Assembly (NCBI RefSeq): GCF_009905375.1
Contig: NC_133650.1
Coordinates: forward strand, 141,353,135 to 141,417,134
Length of the DNA: 64,000 nt
Source: Apium graveolens
Lineage: Eukaryota > Streptophyta > Magnoliopsida > Apiales > Apiaceae
Reading direction: 5' to 3'
The position numbers and the translations under genes are program-made. Numbering within the stretch: position 1 is the stretch's first letter; every line of letters starts with the position of its first letter. The notes beneath the pieces are model-generated. The model ran no database searches and was not told the origin of the DNA. It saw nothing but the letters and a program-made list of their open reading frames with translations. Positions 23,985-35,878 of the stretch are shown in pieces.

Positions 23985-26454
23985 ATGAACAAGAAATATG
24001 TTGGAGTCAAGATTCCTTTTCTGGATAAAGATAATTACCATCATTGGAAGGTAAAGATGCATCTTCATTTGCTTTCTCAAGATGAGGCCTATGTGGACTG
24101 CATAGAAAGAGGCCCTCATGTTCCAATGAGAGCTGCAACTGGAAATGAGCCATCTGTCCCCAAGCCAAAGCATGAATGGTCTGATCCTGATATTGAACAA
24201 GTCAGGAAGGATAAAAAGGCCATGAATATCCTGTTTAATGGAGTTGATGGTGATATGTTTGACAACATTATCAACTGCAAAACTGCCAAGGATGTTTAGG
24301 ATACAATACAGATCATCTGTGATGGCACTGAGCAAGTTAGAGAAAACAAGATACAACTACTGATTCAACAATATGAGCATTTTCATAATGAAGAAAGCGA
24401 GTCTCTCATTGACATTTTTAGTAGGTTTCAAAAACTGCTAAATGCTCTAAAGTTGCATGGAAGGGTCTATCAGACAAAAGACTCCAATCTGAAATTCCTT
24501 AGATCTCTTCCAAAGGAATGGAAACCAATGACAGTCTCATTAAGAAACTCACAAGATTATAAGGAGTTTACTTTGGAGAGACTGTATGGCATCCTGAAAA
24601 CTTATGAGCTTGAAATAGAGCAAGATGAGAGGATGGGGAGAGGAAAGAAGAAAGGAGGGTCCATTACACTAGTTGCTGAGTTAGAGAAAGAGAAGGAGAT
24701 GAAGATGGAAGCTGTTGAATCAACTTCAAGGGTCTGTGAAAGCAAGGGTAAGGGGCTTGCAGTAGAAAGTAAAGATTCTTTGAGCCAAGATGACATGGAA
24801 GACATTGATGAACATTTAGCATTTCTTTCCAGAAGATTTGCCAAGCTCAAGTTCAAAAAGAACTTTGGAGCAGCCAAGAAAAATAGAAATATGATGGATA
24901 AATCAAAATTCAAATGTTTCAAATGTGGCTTGGCAGGGCACTTTGCCAGTGAGTGTAGAAAGTCAGATTCTAGTAAGAAAAGTTTGAGCCTGTGGATTAT
25001 AAGAAAAAATACTTTGAGATGCTCAAACAAAAGGAAGGGGATTTTATTACACAAGTAAATGACTGAACAGCAGATGGTTTGGATGAAGATGAAGATGTCA
25101 GCTATGTCAATCTAGCCCTAATGGCCAAGTCTGATGAAACAGAAACAAGTTCTTCAAGTAATCAGGTAATTACTACAAACCTTGCACATTTATCTAAAGC
25201 TGAGTGTAATGATGCTATAAATGACATGTCTACAGAGTTATATCATTTGCGTGTTACACTTAAGTCTCTTACTAAAGAAAATACTAAAATAAAAAAAACA
25301 ATTTGTTTTTGAGTGAGAGAAATAATGTGCTAGAATCTCAGTTCATTGATTTTGAAAAATTAATCATTGAATGTAAGATTACCAAGGAGGAATTAACTGA
25401 GTCCTTGAAGAAATAAGAAATTTTGAAGAAGCAGCTCGAGCGTGAACATGAGGTGATTAAGGCATGGAAAACATCTAGAGATGTCCATGCTCAAATCACC
25501 AAAGTTCAAGGAAACGAATCCTTCTGTGATGCAGCCTGGAAAAAGAACAAGGAGAAATTAGAATTAAATTTGGTGGATGGAGTGCTAACAGATGTAGACT
25601 CGACGGATGATGAGGATCATCCATCGGATAATAAAAAGGGTTATCCGTCGACTGATGAAAATCCTCATCCGTAGGCTGTAAGCAAGCCTATCAGTAAAGC
25701 CAAACTTGTTAAGCTGAATGAAAAGTATGGATCTGTTTCCAAGAACTTTGTTTTAGGAGAATCGAGTCAAGTTAAGAAAGAGAAAAAGGCTAATGTTGGT
25801 CACATGACTGTCAAACAGTTAAGTGACAGACTTGAAAAGATTGAGGTGAAAACAGAGGTTAAAAATAAAAATAATAGAAATGGTAAAGTACGGATTAACA
25901 AACACAATAACTACACACTTGTTAAATATGCTCCTAGAAAAATCTGTGTCAAGTGTGGTAGTGTAAATCATTTGTCTGTTAATTGCAAATCTGCCATGCC
26001 TACTTCCATGTCTGTGCCACCTCACTTTCCTAACATGAATGCCATGCCTCCCATGCCTATGAATTCTATATCTACACAGAATTTGAATGCACAGTTTGCT
26101 AATATGCCATTTGCACCTAATCCCTATTATGTTGCATTTAGTATGCCACAAATGTCATTTAGCATGCCTTACTGGAATAACATGTTCACTAATAGCATGC
26201 CATTCCATGTTGATTATAATATCCATGATAATTCTGTTGCAATGAATGGTTTCAAAGGCCCAAATCAAATGACCAAGGATGAATCTGATATCCCCAAGTC
26301 AAATGTGATAAAGCCTAAGAAACAGAAAAAGAAAGCTAACAAGGCAGGACCCAAAGAAACTTGGGTACCAAAATCAACTGGATTTGATTTTGATGTGTGC
26401 AGGGAAACAGAAAGAATCTTTGGTACTTGGATAGTGGTTATTCAAGACACATGA
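23985..26454 (+). pseudogene. A gag, broken
   Basis: Starts at ATG 23985, 38 bases after the PBS (MNKKYVGVKIPFLD). The core is the copia UBN2 type (NYHHWKVKMHLHLLSQDEAY). Zinc knuckles are CFKCGLAGHFASEC (about 24917) and CVKCGSVNHLSVNC (about 25945), followed by a Met/Pro/Asn-rich stretch. Comparison with B shows the lesions: TAG at 24297 where Trp is expected, a one-base loss near 24983, a TGA at about 25065, an indel in an A-run near 25293, a TAA near 25414 and TAG at 25672. The CGACGGAT motif is translated at 25597-25676 (STDDEDHPSDNK). The frame runs past the start of pol, which is in the -1 frame. Confidence 0.87.
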
Positions 26455-27655
26455 CTGGTGATTCTACCCTGCTCACAGAGTTCAAGGAGAGAGCTGGCCT
26501 AAGTATCACTTTTGGAGATGACAACAAGGGTTATACTGTGGGATATGGCTTGATTTCAAACGACAATGTCATCATTGAGGAAGTTGCCTTAGTGGATGGT
26601 CTCAAACACAACTTGTTGAGTATCAGCCAGCTTTGTGATAAAGGCAACTTAGTAACCTTCAACTCAGAAGCCTGTGTTGTGACTAACAAAAGAAGCAACA
26701 AAGTGGTTCTCACTGGTGTGAGAAAAGGAAATGTGTACCTAGCTGATTTCAACTCATCTAATGCAGAATCTGTTACTTGTCTTCTCAGTAAAGCAAGTCA
26801 GGATAAAATATGTCTATGGCACAAGAAGCTATCCCATTTAAACTTCAAGACCATGAATGAGCTAGTAAAGAAAGAAGTGGTTAGAGGCATTCCTTTAGTG
26901 GAGTTTTCTAAGGATGGATTTTGTGATGCCTGCCAAAAAGGGAAGCAGATTAAAGCATCATTCAGGAAGAAACTTGATTCAACAATTGAAGAACCTTTGC
27001 AACTGCTACACATGGATTTGTTTGGACCAGTCAATGTGTTGTCTATCTCAAGGAAAAGATTTTGCCTAGTAATTGTAGATGATTTCTCAAAGTTCTCTTG
27101 GACATATTTCTTAAAGTCTAAAGATGAGGCTAGTGAAATCATCATCAATCACATAAGGCAAGTCAATAATCATCCTGATTTCAAGGTTAGAAGAATCAGG
27201 AGTGACAATGGAACTGAGTTCAAAAATTCAGTCATGAGAGCATTCTGTGAGGAAAATGGGATTCTGCATGAGTTTTCAGCAGCAAGAACTCCACAACAGA
27301 ATGGAGTAGTGGAAAGGAAGAACATATCACTTATTGAAGCTGCAAGGACAATGCTTGAAGAATCTAAACTGCCAACATATTTCTGGGCTGAAGCTGTAAA
27401 TACTGCATGCTACACTCAGAATATTTCCCTGGTTAATCAAGCAAGATGCATGACTCCCTATCAATTGTTCAAGAACAAGAAGCCAACTCTAAATTTTCTT
27501 TATGTCTTTGGTTGCAAATGCTATATTCTGAGAAATCAAACTGATCAAAATGGGAAGTTTGATGCTAAAGCAGATGAAAGAATTTTTGTTGGATATGCTG
27601 TTGGTAAAGCATATAGTGTCTATAATCTAAGAACCAACATTGTTGTAGAATCAAT
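26394..27655 (+). pseudogene. A pol, first part: protease and integrase, cut by the solo LTR
   Basis: Open from the base after TGA 26391-26393, immediately upstream of GTGTGCAG|GG. Protease motif WYLDSGYSRHMTG keeps the catalytic DSG. Integrase zinc region [14 protein letters not shown] and core motifs [10 protein letters not shown] and [10 protein letters not shown] are present. No stop or frameshift up to TCAAT 27651-27655, where the solo LTR S is inserted. Reading frame matches the second part at 31524 when S and one TCAAT are taken out of account, so S is the only interruption of pol. Confidence 0.88.
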
Positions 27656-30600
27656 TGTAACACCCCCAGATCCGGGGTCGGGGATCCGGGTCGTCACGGT
27701 CTTTCTTTCCACAATATCACTTAACTTAATTAATAATAAATAACCTCATGCTGTGACCCCACACCAACACACACCACAACCCGTTATAGTCTCAGAGATG
27801 AAATTGAAATAAGTACAAGTCCTTGAATCCACAATTTAAAAGTTATTACAACCCAAAATGATTACTTGATAAGTTTACAGTTAATTGCCATTATCTGCCA
27901 CAAGTTATAATTATACAATATTTGGTTCCCAAAAGTAGAATGCCTGATATACCAATAGATCTACCTCTGCAGCTATAGCAGCTACAACATCAACGGGAAG
28001 ACGCGGGATGCTTCCCACACGCTTGCACTGGGTCTGCTTGAGTCTGACCATCTTTCCTAACTGTTGTTGTGTGATGAAGAAATGAAGCAAGAGTGAGCAT
28101 TATAGCTCGCAAGATAATATATAGTGTAAACAATAATACAAGTATCTAAAGGGATAACTTACTGGAAACCTTTATCAAGTGTAAGGTAATTACTTACTGG
28201 ATATAAGCTTAAAGGAAGATGAATTTACCAATTATTTCACCATGCTTATACCATTTTTAGAAATCTACTTGAACTACCGTTGTTCAAAGTATAATAAGTT
28301 TCAAAAGTTCGTCCCATAGATGAGACCACAAGTTAAGACTTGAATAGATTCAATCTTTGAATTAATGTTTAAAGGAAATGAAGTTATGAGATACATCATT
28401 CAATGGAAACACCATTACAACTGTTTCACCCTTGTCAATGCTTCGGCAATCACCCATCCGTAGCCTTTCGATCGAAATGCTTCGGGTAGTGTTGCAGAAA
28501 TATCCAATTGGATGATGAACTCATTACGGGAGTTTGTCGCGCCAGGAAGACCACTTATGATGATCAGTCGTAGTAGTGCAACCCCACCATTTTCTACATG
28601 TAGAGGAGAACCTGTCGGATTTACTTGTCAACCGAACACTGGACTCCTAAGGAATGGACCGTCTTAGTGGAACTTCCGGGCCATTTGGGCCAATATAATA
28701 AGGCTGGGCCGGCGCCACTCGACCACTTACGCCACTCCTAGTTCAGATGAAATCCATGACTCTGAAACGTAAAGCTCATCCCCACTTTCTCCAAGTAGAA
28801 ACTTGTTGATACGGCTCCACCAAGAAGTCGTATCTAGTTGGAAATGAAAACTCACCGATATTTCCCAGGCGATGCCTGTTAATTGATTAACCTGTTCCAA
28901 GAATTTTACTTCCCGAGTGTTGGGTAAGTAATCAAAAACTCTTTTATCAAAATAGCAACCTTGTTGCGAATATGAAACACACCACAGAGCCAGTTAATAT
29001 TTACTTATACGAAAGTACTATCTTTATTTGAATAATCAAAAGTGAGTTTGATTATCGACACATTATTCTTTAATAAAATAAAGAATAATAATTAGTAAAT
29101 AATCGGAGTCATAAGTCCTCGAATGAATATTCAAATAATAATATTTATTAAATAAAATAAACGGAGGCATATGTCCTCGAATGAATATTCAAAATAATAT
29201 TCATTAATAAAATAAACGGAGTCATATGTCCTCGAATGAATATTCAAAATAATATTCATTAATAAAATAAACGGAGTCATATGTCCTCGAATGAATATTC
29301 AAAATAATATTCATTAATAAAATAAACGGAGTCATATGTCCTCGAATGAATATTTAAAATAATATTCATTAATAAAATAAAGTTATCGAATAAACCTTAT
29401 TCGATTCATAGTTTTGAAAACTATATCTATATATATATAAATATATATAATATACTCGGGAACATCGGCTCCCGGTTTTAGAAAATGTTCACCTTGGGGT
29501 CCCCTATAATAAGGGTATACGCAATTACTGCTTATCTCTAGCATAGGTATTATGCAGCTGAATCAACAGATATATGTATCAAGATTACGAAACAGGCATG
29601 CATATAAACCATATCACATGCTCCAATATATCGCAAGAATTTGCTAATTAACCATCATGCATCTATCACAAGATAATGCATATACATATGTATACATCAC
29701 AACAATAGTATGACGGGTAGAAAACTTGCCTGAGCAACTGGGGGTGACAAATGGCTTGAGACGAGTCTGGTAACCTATAAACAACATATAAGTTGGAATT
29801 AAACCAAAGTCGCTTATGAATCTATACTTTAACCAATTAGACTCTAACACTCGCTTTGCGCTCAACGATTCCCTTAAGTCGCTCGAGTACCCTCGGCTCC
29901 ACCATTTTTAATAAATTAACCATTAAGGGTTTTAAGGCGATTCTTTCGCGAATGCGTTACCAACTGCCTAATACACTTTACATAAATGATTCATACTCCA
30001 ATTAGTCCTTTAAGGTCTTTAACCTATGTTCCAAAGTAAGGCGAGGGGTAATGGTTCGTTCACGAAACGCCGTTACTTAAAACGGTCGTTTCTCCTAAAC
30101 CGTACATCGGATTCAAACGAACCACATATCAAAACGAAGCCCGTAACATGAACTATCTAATCATGGCAATGGTCAAAACCTAAAAGTGAGTTCTCGGGTC
30201 CTGATGTTAAGAGAAAAAATAGTCTAAAGTAAATCGGACATTACGACGGCTATGTTTACGCGATTACCAATTTTTATTCTACTCCAAACCAACCACCAAT
30301 CAACCACAATTCATTCATACAACCAAAATCCATCCATATCATACTACAACAGCCCCAACACCTCAAGTTATCCAATTTATATTATTCTCAAACATGAATT
30401 AAAACTAGACTTAAGTTCATTAATTAATAATCCAAGAATTACAACTCCTACTCATTATAAAACCAACCACACTCTAAGTCTACAAGAATCATGCTTCTCA
30501 TGAACCATAACAACAAAACTAAACCTAATACTCAAAGTAAAGTTAGGGTTTGGAGGGGTTATACCTTCCTTGGAGAGTGGAGAATCAAGTAATTAGCTTG

Positions 30601-31523
30601 GAATCACCCTTAAAAGTCCTTATCCAAGCTTAATCTAAACAAAAACTCAAGAACAAAAATTTAAGTTCTTGAAAAACACTATTCACCCTCTTCTTCCATG
30701 ATTTTTAGGAAGAGATTGTGAATGAATTTGAAGCTCAAACTTATAGGATAGCTATATCTATGCATAAGGAGTATTAGATAATTACCTCACTAATTAACAA
30801 GGCTTGGATCTTAGATTTTGAATTTTCCTTCTTGAAATAAAGAGAAAAGCCGAGAGCTTCCTTGAAGAAATGAAGTCAACTTTGTGTTTTTTGGTGAAAT
30901 GAATTGTTTTGGCTTGGTTGATGTTGTTTTGTTTTGATTTATTACTTTTAACCATGGTAACTTTTGCATGGCCAAGAATCAACCAACAACACACCTCCTT
31001 TTTGTCATGCTTATGTCACCTTGTTATGTCATCCTCCCACACTTGTCCTCTTCTTATTGGTTTGATGACATCATCCTCACTAACCTCTTTGATTAGCTTC
31101 TAATTACTTGGTTAATGACCGCTGATCTGTTATACGGTTCACTTAACTTTCGTTTTCATTTATCGTTTGAGGGATCATACCCGGGATCTTATTACTTGGG
31201 TTTCCTTAACCTTTCTCAATACATTATATTCCTTTTATGATCCTCTCTTATAATCCTTGAATTTAAATCCTTTTTATCCTGTTACCTTATACTCAATTCT
31301 TTCGGTAACTGGTGGATTTTCGGGAAAAATCAAAGTGTTTGAATTTGGATTCTGACAATCTTTACATACACTTATATATCATATAGAGTGCTAATAAGAT
31401 CTCAGAATAACAATAAAAGAACCCCTACATAGTGTGGCATGAAAAGTTTTCTTATTCAGCAATATCAGCAAAAACAACATTCATAAGGGTTACAAAAAAG
31501 TTCAAAATTTTGGGGTTATTACA
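27656..31523 (-). mobile_element. S: solo gypsy LTR (3.87 kb), minus orientation
   Basis: Starts TGTAACACCCCC and ends GGTTATTACA, flanked by TCAAT at 27651-27655 and 31524-31528. Its reverse complement is similar along its length to the LTRs of G2 (43251-47313), but with many more differences than the two G2 LTRs show between themselves. There is no PBS, coding region or second LTR, so the interior was probably lost by LTR-LTR recombination. Open stretches inside, such as those near 30252 and 30909, are not convincing genes. Confidence 0.93.
29161..29380. repeat. Four tandem 55-bp repeats in solo LTR S
   Basis: Units start at 29161, 29216, 29271 and 29326, nearly identical (CGGAGTCATATGTCCTCGAA, then an AT-rich inverted pair GAATATT..AATATTC). 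A diverged unit precedes them at about 29103-29160. The G2 LTRs hold about three diverged copies near 45405-45560 and 55030-55185, so the array expanded or was homogenised in S. Confidence 0.88.
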
Positions 31524-31528
31524 TCAAT

Positions 31529-33617
31529 ACATGTTGTGTTTGATGATAAAAAGATTGAAGGACTTCAAGATGGAGATTATCATGAGAGCCTCAAATTCAA
31601 CAATGTGGAGATGGTTAGTGATGACAGTGATGATGAAAGTGATCAAGAAACAGTATCAAAGGATGATGCAGAAAAATCTACTACCAATAAAGCACAAAAC
31701 TCAACATCTGTCGAGTTGCATAATGCTTCATCCGTCGGGAGGCAATCTGCGTTATCCATCGGGAGACAACCAGCTTCATCCGTCGGTACTCAAAATTCAC
31801 CATCCGTCGGGTTATCAAAAGGAGCAGGAAGTCAGGATATATCACCTATAGAAAGTTCCCCTTTCTCAAATCAAAGATCCACAAACTCAGGGGGAGTTTC
31901 TAACAATCAAAACTCAATCACACATCAAGACAACAATGAGGCCTCTTCATCTAGAGCTAATCTACCTCAACAAAGAAAAAGGACAAAAGATCACCCCTTT
32001 GACCTCATAATTGGTGATGTTTCTTCTAGAGTTCAAACTAGGAGAGCAACTCAAGAAGAATGTCTATACAGCAGCTTTCTTTCCAAGGAAGAACCAAAAA
32101 AGGTAGAAGAAGCTTTGTTGGATCCTAATTGGATTTTAGCTTTGCAGGATGAGCTAAACCAATTTGAAAGGAATAATGTATGGAAGCTAGTGCCCAAGCC
32201 TAAAGGAAATAATCCAATATACACCAAATGGTTATTCAGAAACAAGATGGATGAAAATGGCATAGTAGTCAGGAACAAAGCTAGATTGTTTGCTAAGGGC
32301 TATTGTCAACAAGAAGGAATAAATTTTGATGAAATATTTGCTCCTGTTGCAAGACTTGAAGCCACCAGAATCTTCTTAGCCTATGCAGCCCATGCCAATT
32401 TCAAGGTCTATCAAATGGATGTCAAAAGTGCCTTTCTGAATGGAGATTTGGAGGAGGAAGTCTATGTTAGTCAACCTCCTAATTTTGAAGATTCTAATTT
32501 TCCAGAACATGTCTATTATCTTTTAAAAGCACTTTATGGATTGAAACAAGCACCTAGAGCCTGGTATGACATTTTATCAAAGTTCCTTTTGGAAAATCAT
32601 TTCACAAGAGGTACTGCAGATAAAACTTTATTCTTTAGAAATGTTAATGGCTCTAGTATACTTGTTCAAATTTATGTAGATGATATTATTTTTGGCTCTA
32701 CAGATGAGAAACTTTGGAAAAAGTTTGCCAAATTGATGCAAAGTAAGTATGAAATGTGTATGATGGGAGAACTAACTTACTTTCTTGGTTTGCAAGTTAA
32801 GCAAGTTAGTGATGGAATATTCATTAGTCAAACTAAATATATTTTTCATCTTTTAAAGAAGTTTGATCTAATGGATTGCACATCTGCAAAAACTCCCATG
32901 GCTACTGCAACTAAGCTTGAATTAAACACTACTGAAAAGTCTGTGGATATTACAAGTTATAGGGGCATGGTTGGCTCACTTCTGTACTTAACAGCTAGTA
33001 GGCCAGATCTAATGTTTGCTACATGTTTATGTGCTAGATTTCAGGCTGATCCTAGAGAATCTCACTTAATAGCTATTAAGAGAATTTTCAGATATCTCAA
33101 GGGAACATCAAAACTTGGTATTTGGTACCCTAGAGATTCTGGTTTTGATCTAACTGGTTATTCAGATGCAGATTATGCAGGTTGTAGAATTGATAGAAAA
33201 AGTACAACAGGAACCTGTCAATTTCTAAGAAATAAGCTTGTGTCCTGGTTCAGTAAAAAGCTAAATTCAGTTTCTACTTCTAGAGCTGAAGCTGAATATA
33301 TTGATGCTGGTAGTTGTTGTGCACAGATTTTATGGATGAAAAATCAATTGCTAAACTATGGTTTGCAAGTTGAGAGGATTCCTATTTTTTGTGATAACAC
33401 AAGTGCAATTGCCATCACTGAAAATCCAGTACAACATTCAAGGACAAAGCACATAGATATCAAGTACCACTTCATAAGGGAACATGTAATGAATGGTACT
33501 GTGGAACTACATTTTGTTCCAAGTGAGAAGCAGCTTGCAGATATCTTTACCAAGCCACTGGATGAATCCACCTTTTCAAGGTTGGTAAGTGAGTTAGGTA
33601 TGCTTAATTATTCTTAA
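31529..33617 (+). pseudogene. A pol, second part: linker, RT and RNase H
   Basis: Continues the A pol frame after S and runs open to TAA 33615-33617. The Ser-rich linker (31700-31920) codes the CGACGGAT/ATCCGTCG motif and one GGGGGAG tract. RT has [34 protein letters not shown] and an intact YVDD at 32683-32694. RNase H has [29 protein letters not shown] has Asp where B and C have Ala. Otherwise the domain looks complete, so A pol was probably functional or nearly so before S landed. Confidence 0.88.
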
Positions 33618-34137
33618 ATCTATATGAGATAATTTGCAAGTTGAAATGCAGCCAGAAATTTAATTGATTTTTCAGTCTTGGATGAAATTTTGGCTAAGTC
33701 AAAATTTACATCTCGACGGATGATCCTTATCCATCGAGTTTGATCATCCGTCGGTATACTATTTGCTAATAAAAATCAATAATTTTTCTGGAATATTTTA
33801 TGACTCGACGGATAATAGTCTATCCTCATCCGTCGAATTGTCTTAATCTCAGCCGTTAATTCCCTGAACATTATCCATCGAGTATACTTACAGTTTGTAA
33901 GCATAACATGACGGATAATGGGTGGAATATTTACAGTTTATTTTTAAACGGCTATTTTAGGCAATTTTCATTGGTTACTTTATTTTACTCTATTATTTTT
34001 TGGCAGTTATTTTTGAGATAGTATAAAAGCTTATTTCATTTCAATTGCTTTTCTTTTATTATTCTCAAATCAACTGCTCAAATATCTTTCTCTTTCGAAG
34101 CACTTACTCTTTCTCTTCAAGCTCTCATTCTCTAACA
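33618..34137 (+). promoter_or_regulatory. A spacer with hairpin motifs, TATA box and leader of the third ORF
   Basis: Non-coding. Holds paired CTCGACGGAT and ATCC(G/A)TCGAG motifs between 33712 and 33915, then a TATA box TATAAAAG at 34022-34029, 116 bases before ATG 34138, and a CT-rich leader ending CTAACAATGG. B has the same layout (TATA at 42039). Confidence 0.6.
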
Positions 34138-34764
34138 ATGGCGCCCGTTGTCAAGATTATGTCTCAAACTGGGTTTATTTATGAGAAGAACAATTTTACT
34201 GCATTAGTAAACAAGGGTATTCAGCAATTTGGTGACTATCACAAGATGATGGATTTTGTGAAGAATTGAAAGCTTAGCTATGCCATGCTGGAATCACCCA
34301 CAATCTTTTGTGAAGTTGTTGAAGAGATGTGGACCACTGCTACATACAGCTCAACATATAAGACCATCACTCTAACCATTAAAGGTAAAGAATTCTGATG
34401 TTATAAAAGCATGTTTCAAGATTCCTGATAACACTGTGACCTCACCACACACTGACACTAATATAATCAATATGCTTAATTCCATGAACTATGCTCTTTT
34501 GACTTCTAAGTTAAGTGACATTAGGAGATTCGGTCTTAGGAAGGAATGAAGTTTTATGTGTGATGTAGTGACAAAGGTCTTTTAAGGTAAAGTCAGTAAT
34601 TTTGATTCAGTCAATATCTCCATGCTTAACATGCTCTACATGCTAGTTACAGATAAATTCTATAATTTCAGTGACCTTGTTTTGTTTGAGTTAGGTTTTA
34701 AACTAGGAGAGTTAAATAAGAAAGGTAAGAATGTATATTATGCTAGATTCTTTATAATGTTAGT
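34138..34764 (+). pseudogene. A third ORF, first part, decayed and cut by B
   Basis: Starts MAPVVKIMSQTGFIYEKNNF, nearly identical to B at 42157. Lesions against B: TGA at 34267 (Cys expected), loss of about 11 bases near 34396, TGA near 34548 (Trp expected) and TAA near 34583. It ends at TTAGT 34760-34764 where B is inserted; the remainder of the ORF is at 61632-64000. Confidence 0.83.
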
Positions 34765-35817
34765 TGTTGTGCATATGTTGTGTACTTGATGATTTCATAA
34801 ACAAAACATCTAAGTAGATTTTACTTAGTGAAATAATGTAGCAGTCGACGGATAAGAATTATAGTCCCAACGGATAACTCATTATAGTCCCAACGGATGT
34901 TAACTAATTATCCATCGAGTGAGTAGCTTATGTAATAATAAGTCTGTAGCACAGTTCTGTATACATCTTTGTATAGATTCTGTAGTAGCCTATAAGTCAT
35001 GTTGACTTTAACTAGATATGCAGAATAGGTTGATTAATTGTATATAAATGATGTCTTGTAATTCTGCATAAGTGAAATGAAGTCAAGTGCCAAAATAGCT
35101 ACCGGCGGATGATTAACAAAGCCATCGACGGATGATCAAATGACTATCAACGGATGTTTAATATAGCAGTTGACGGATGATCAATGAAGCCATCAACGGA
35201 TGTTCAGAAAGTCGACGGATGATCATATATCCAATGGATATTCATAAAGTCCAACAGATGATCATATAAAGATTTCAAACAGCAGTTGAATAGTGAAAAC
35301 TGAGCACTGCCGTCGAGTTGTATTCAAATCTACTGTGGAAGCCCATTAACTAGGTAATAGAGGATGAAAAGTAGCAGAGCTTAAGACTGATAGTTTTTAT
35401 ATTTATTTAGTCTTTTTGACTTTGTAATCTTGGTAATATATAAACCAAGAATGTAGCAGATAAAAGTAGACAACTGAGATACAAAAAGAGAGAAATCTTT
35501 GTAAGCAAAATCCTTAGCATTTCCCTGTATTCTCAGTAGTTCGATTTGTAAGCAGCTGTGAGTATTCTTGCACACAGAGTCCTCTCGATATATAATATAT
35601 ATCTCTGGTGGAATTGTTTAAATCCACCAGAAAGTTTTTAAAGACTCTTGTTTTTCATTACTTATGTTTTGATTCAATTAAGTTTCTATTCCGCATTGTG
35701 CTAATCAAAACACTTATATCTATATTCGAGTTGAACATTTTTATTTCGAGAAAAAGGTTCAAGAATTCCATTCAACCCCCCTTCTGTAATTCTTTCTATA
35801 TTGTTAAGGGACTAACA
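34765..35817 (+). repeat. B 5' LTR
   Basis: 1,053 bp, TGTTGTGCAT..GACTAACA. TATA box TATATAAA at 35437-35444. Holds a cluster of CGACGGATGATC motifs at about 35100-35260 and an inverted pair at 34852-34920. Confidence 0.95.
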
Positions 35818-35819
35818 AT

Positions 35820-35831
35820 TGGTATCAGAGC
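35820..35831 (+). other. B primer-binding site (initiator tRNA-Met)
   Basis: TGGTATCAGAGC two bases after the LTR end. Confidence 0.93.
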
Positions 35832-35878
35832 AAGCTCTTAATCTATAAAGAGTTTAAAGATCAAAACAATTTAGCAAG

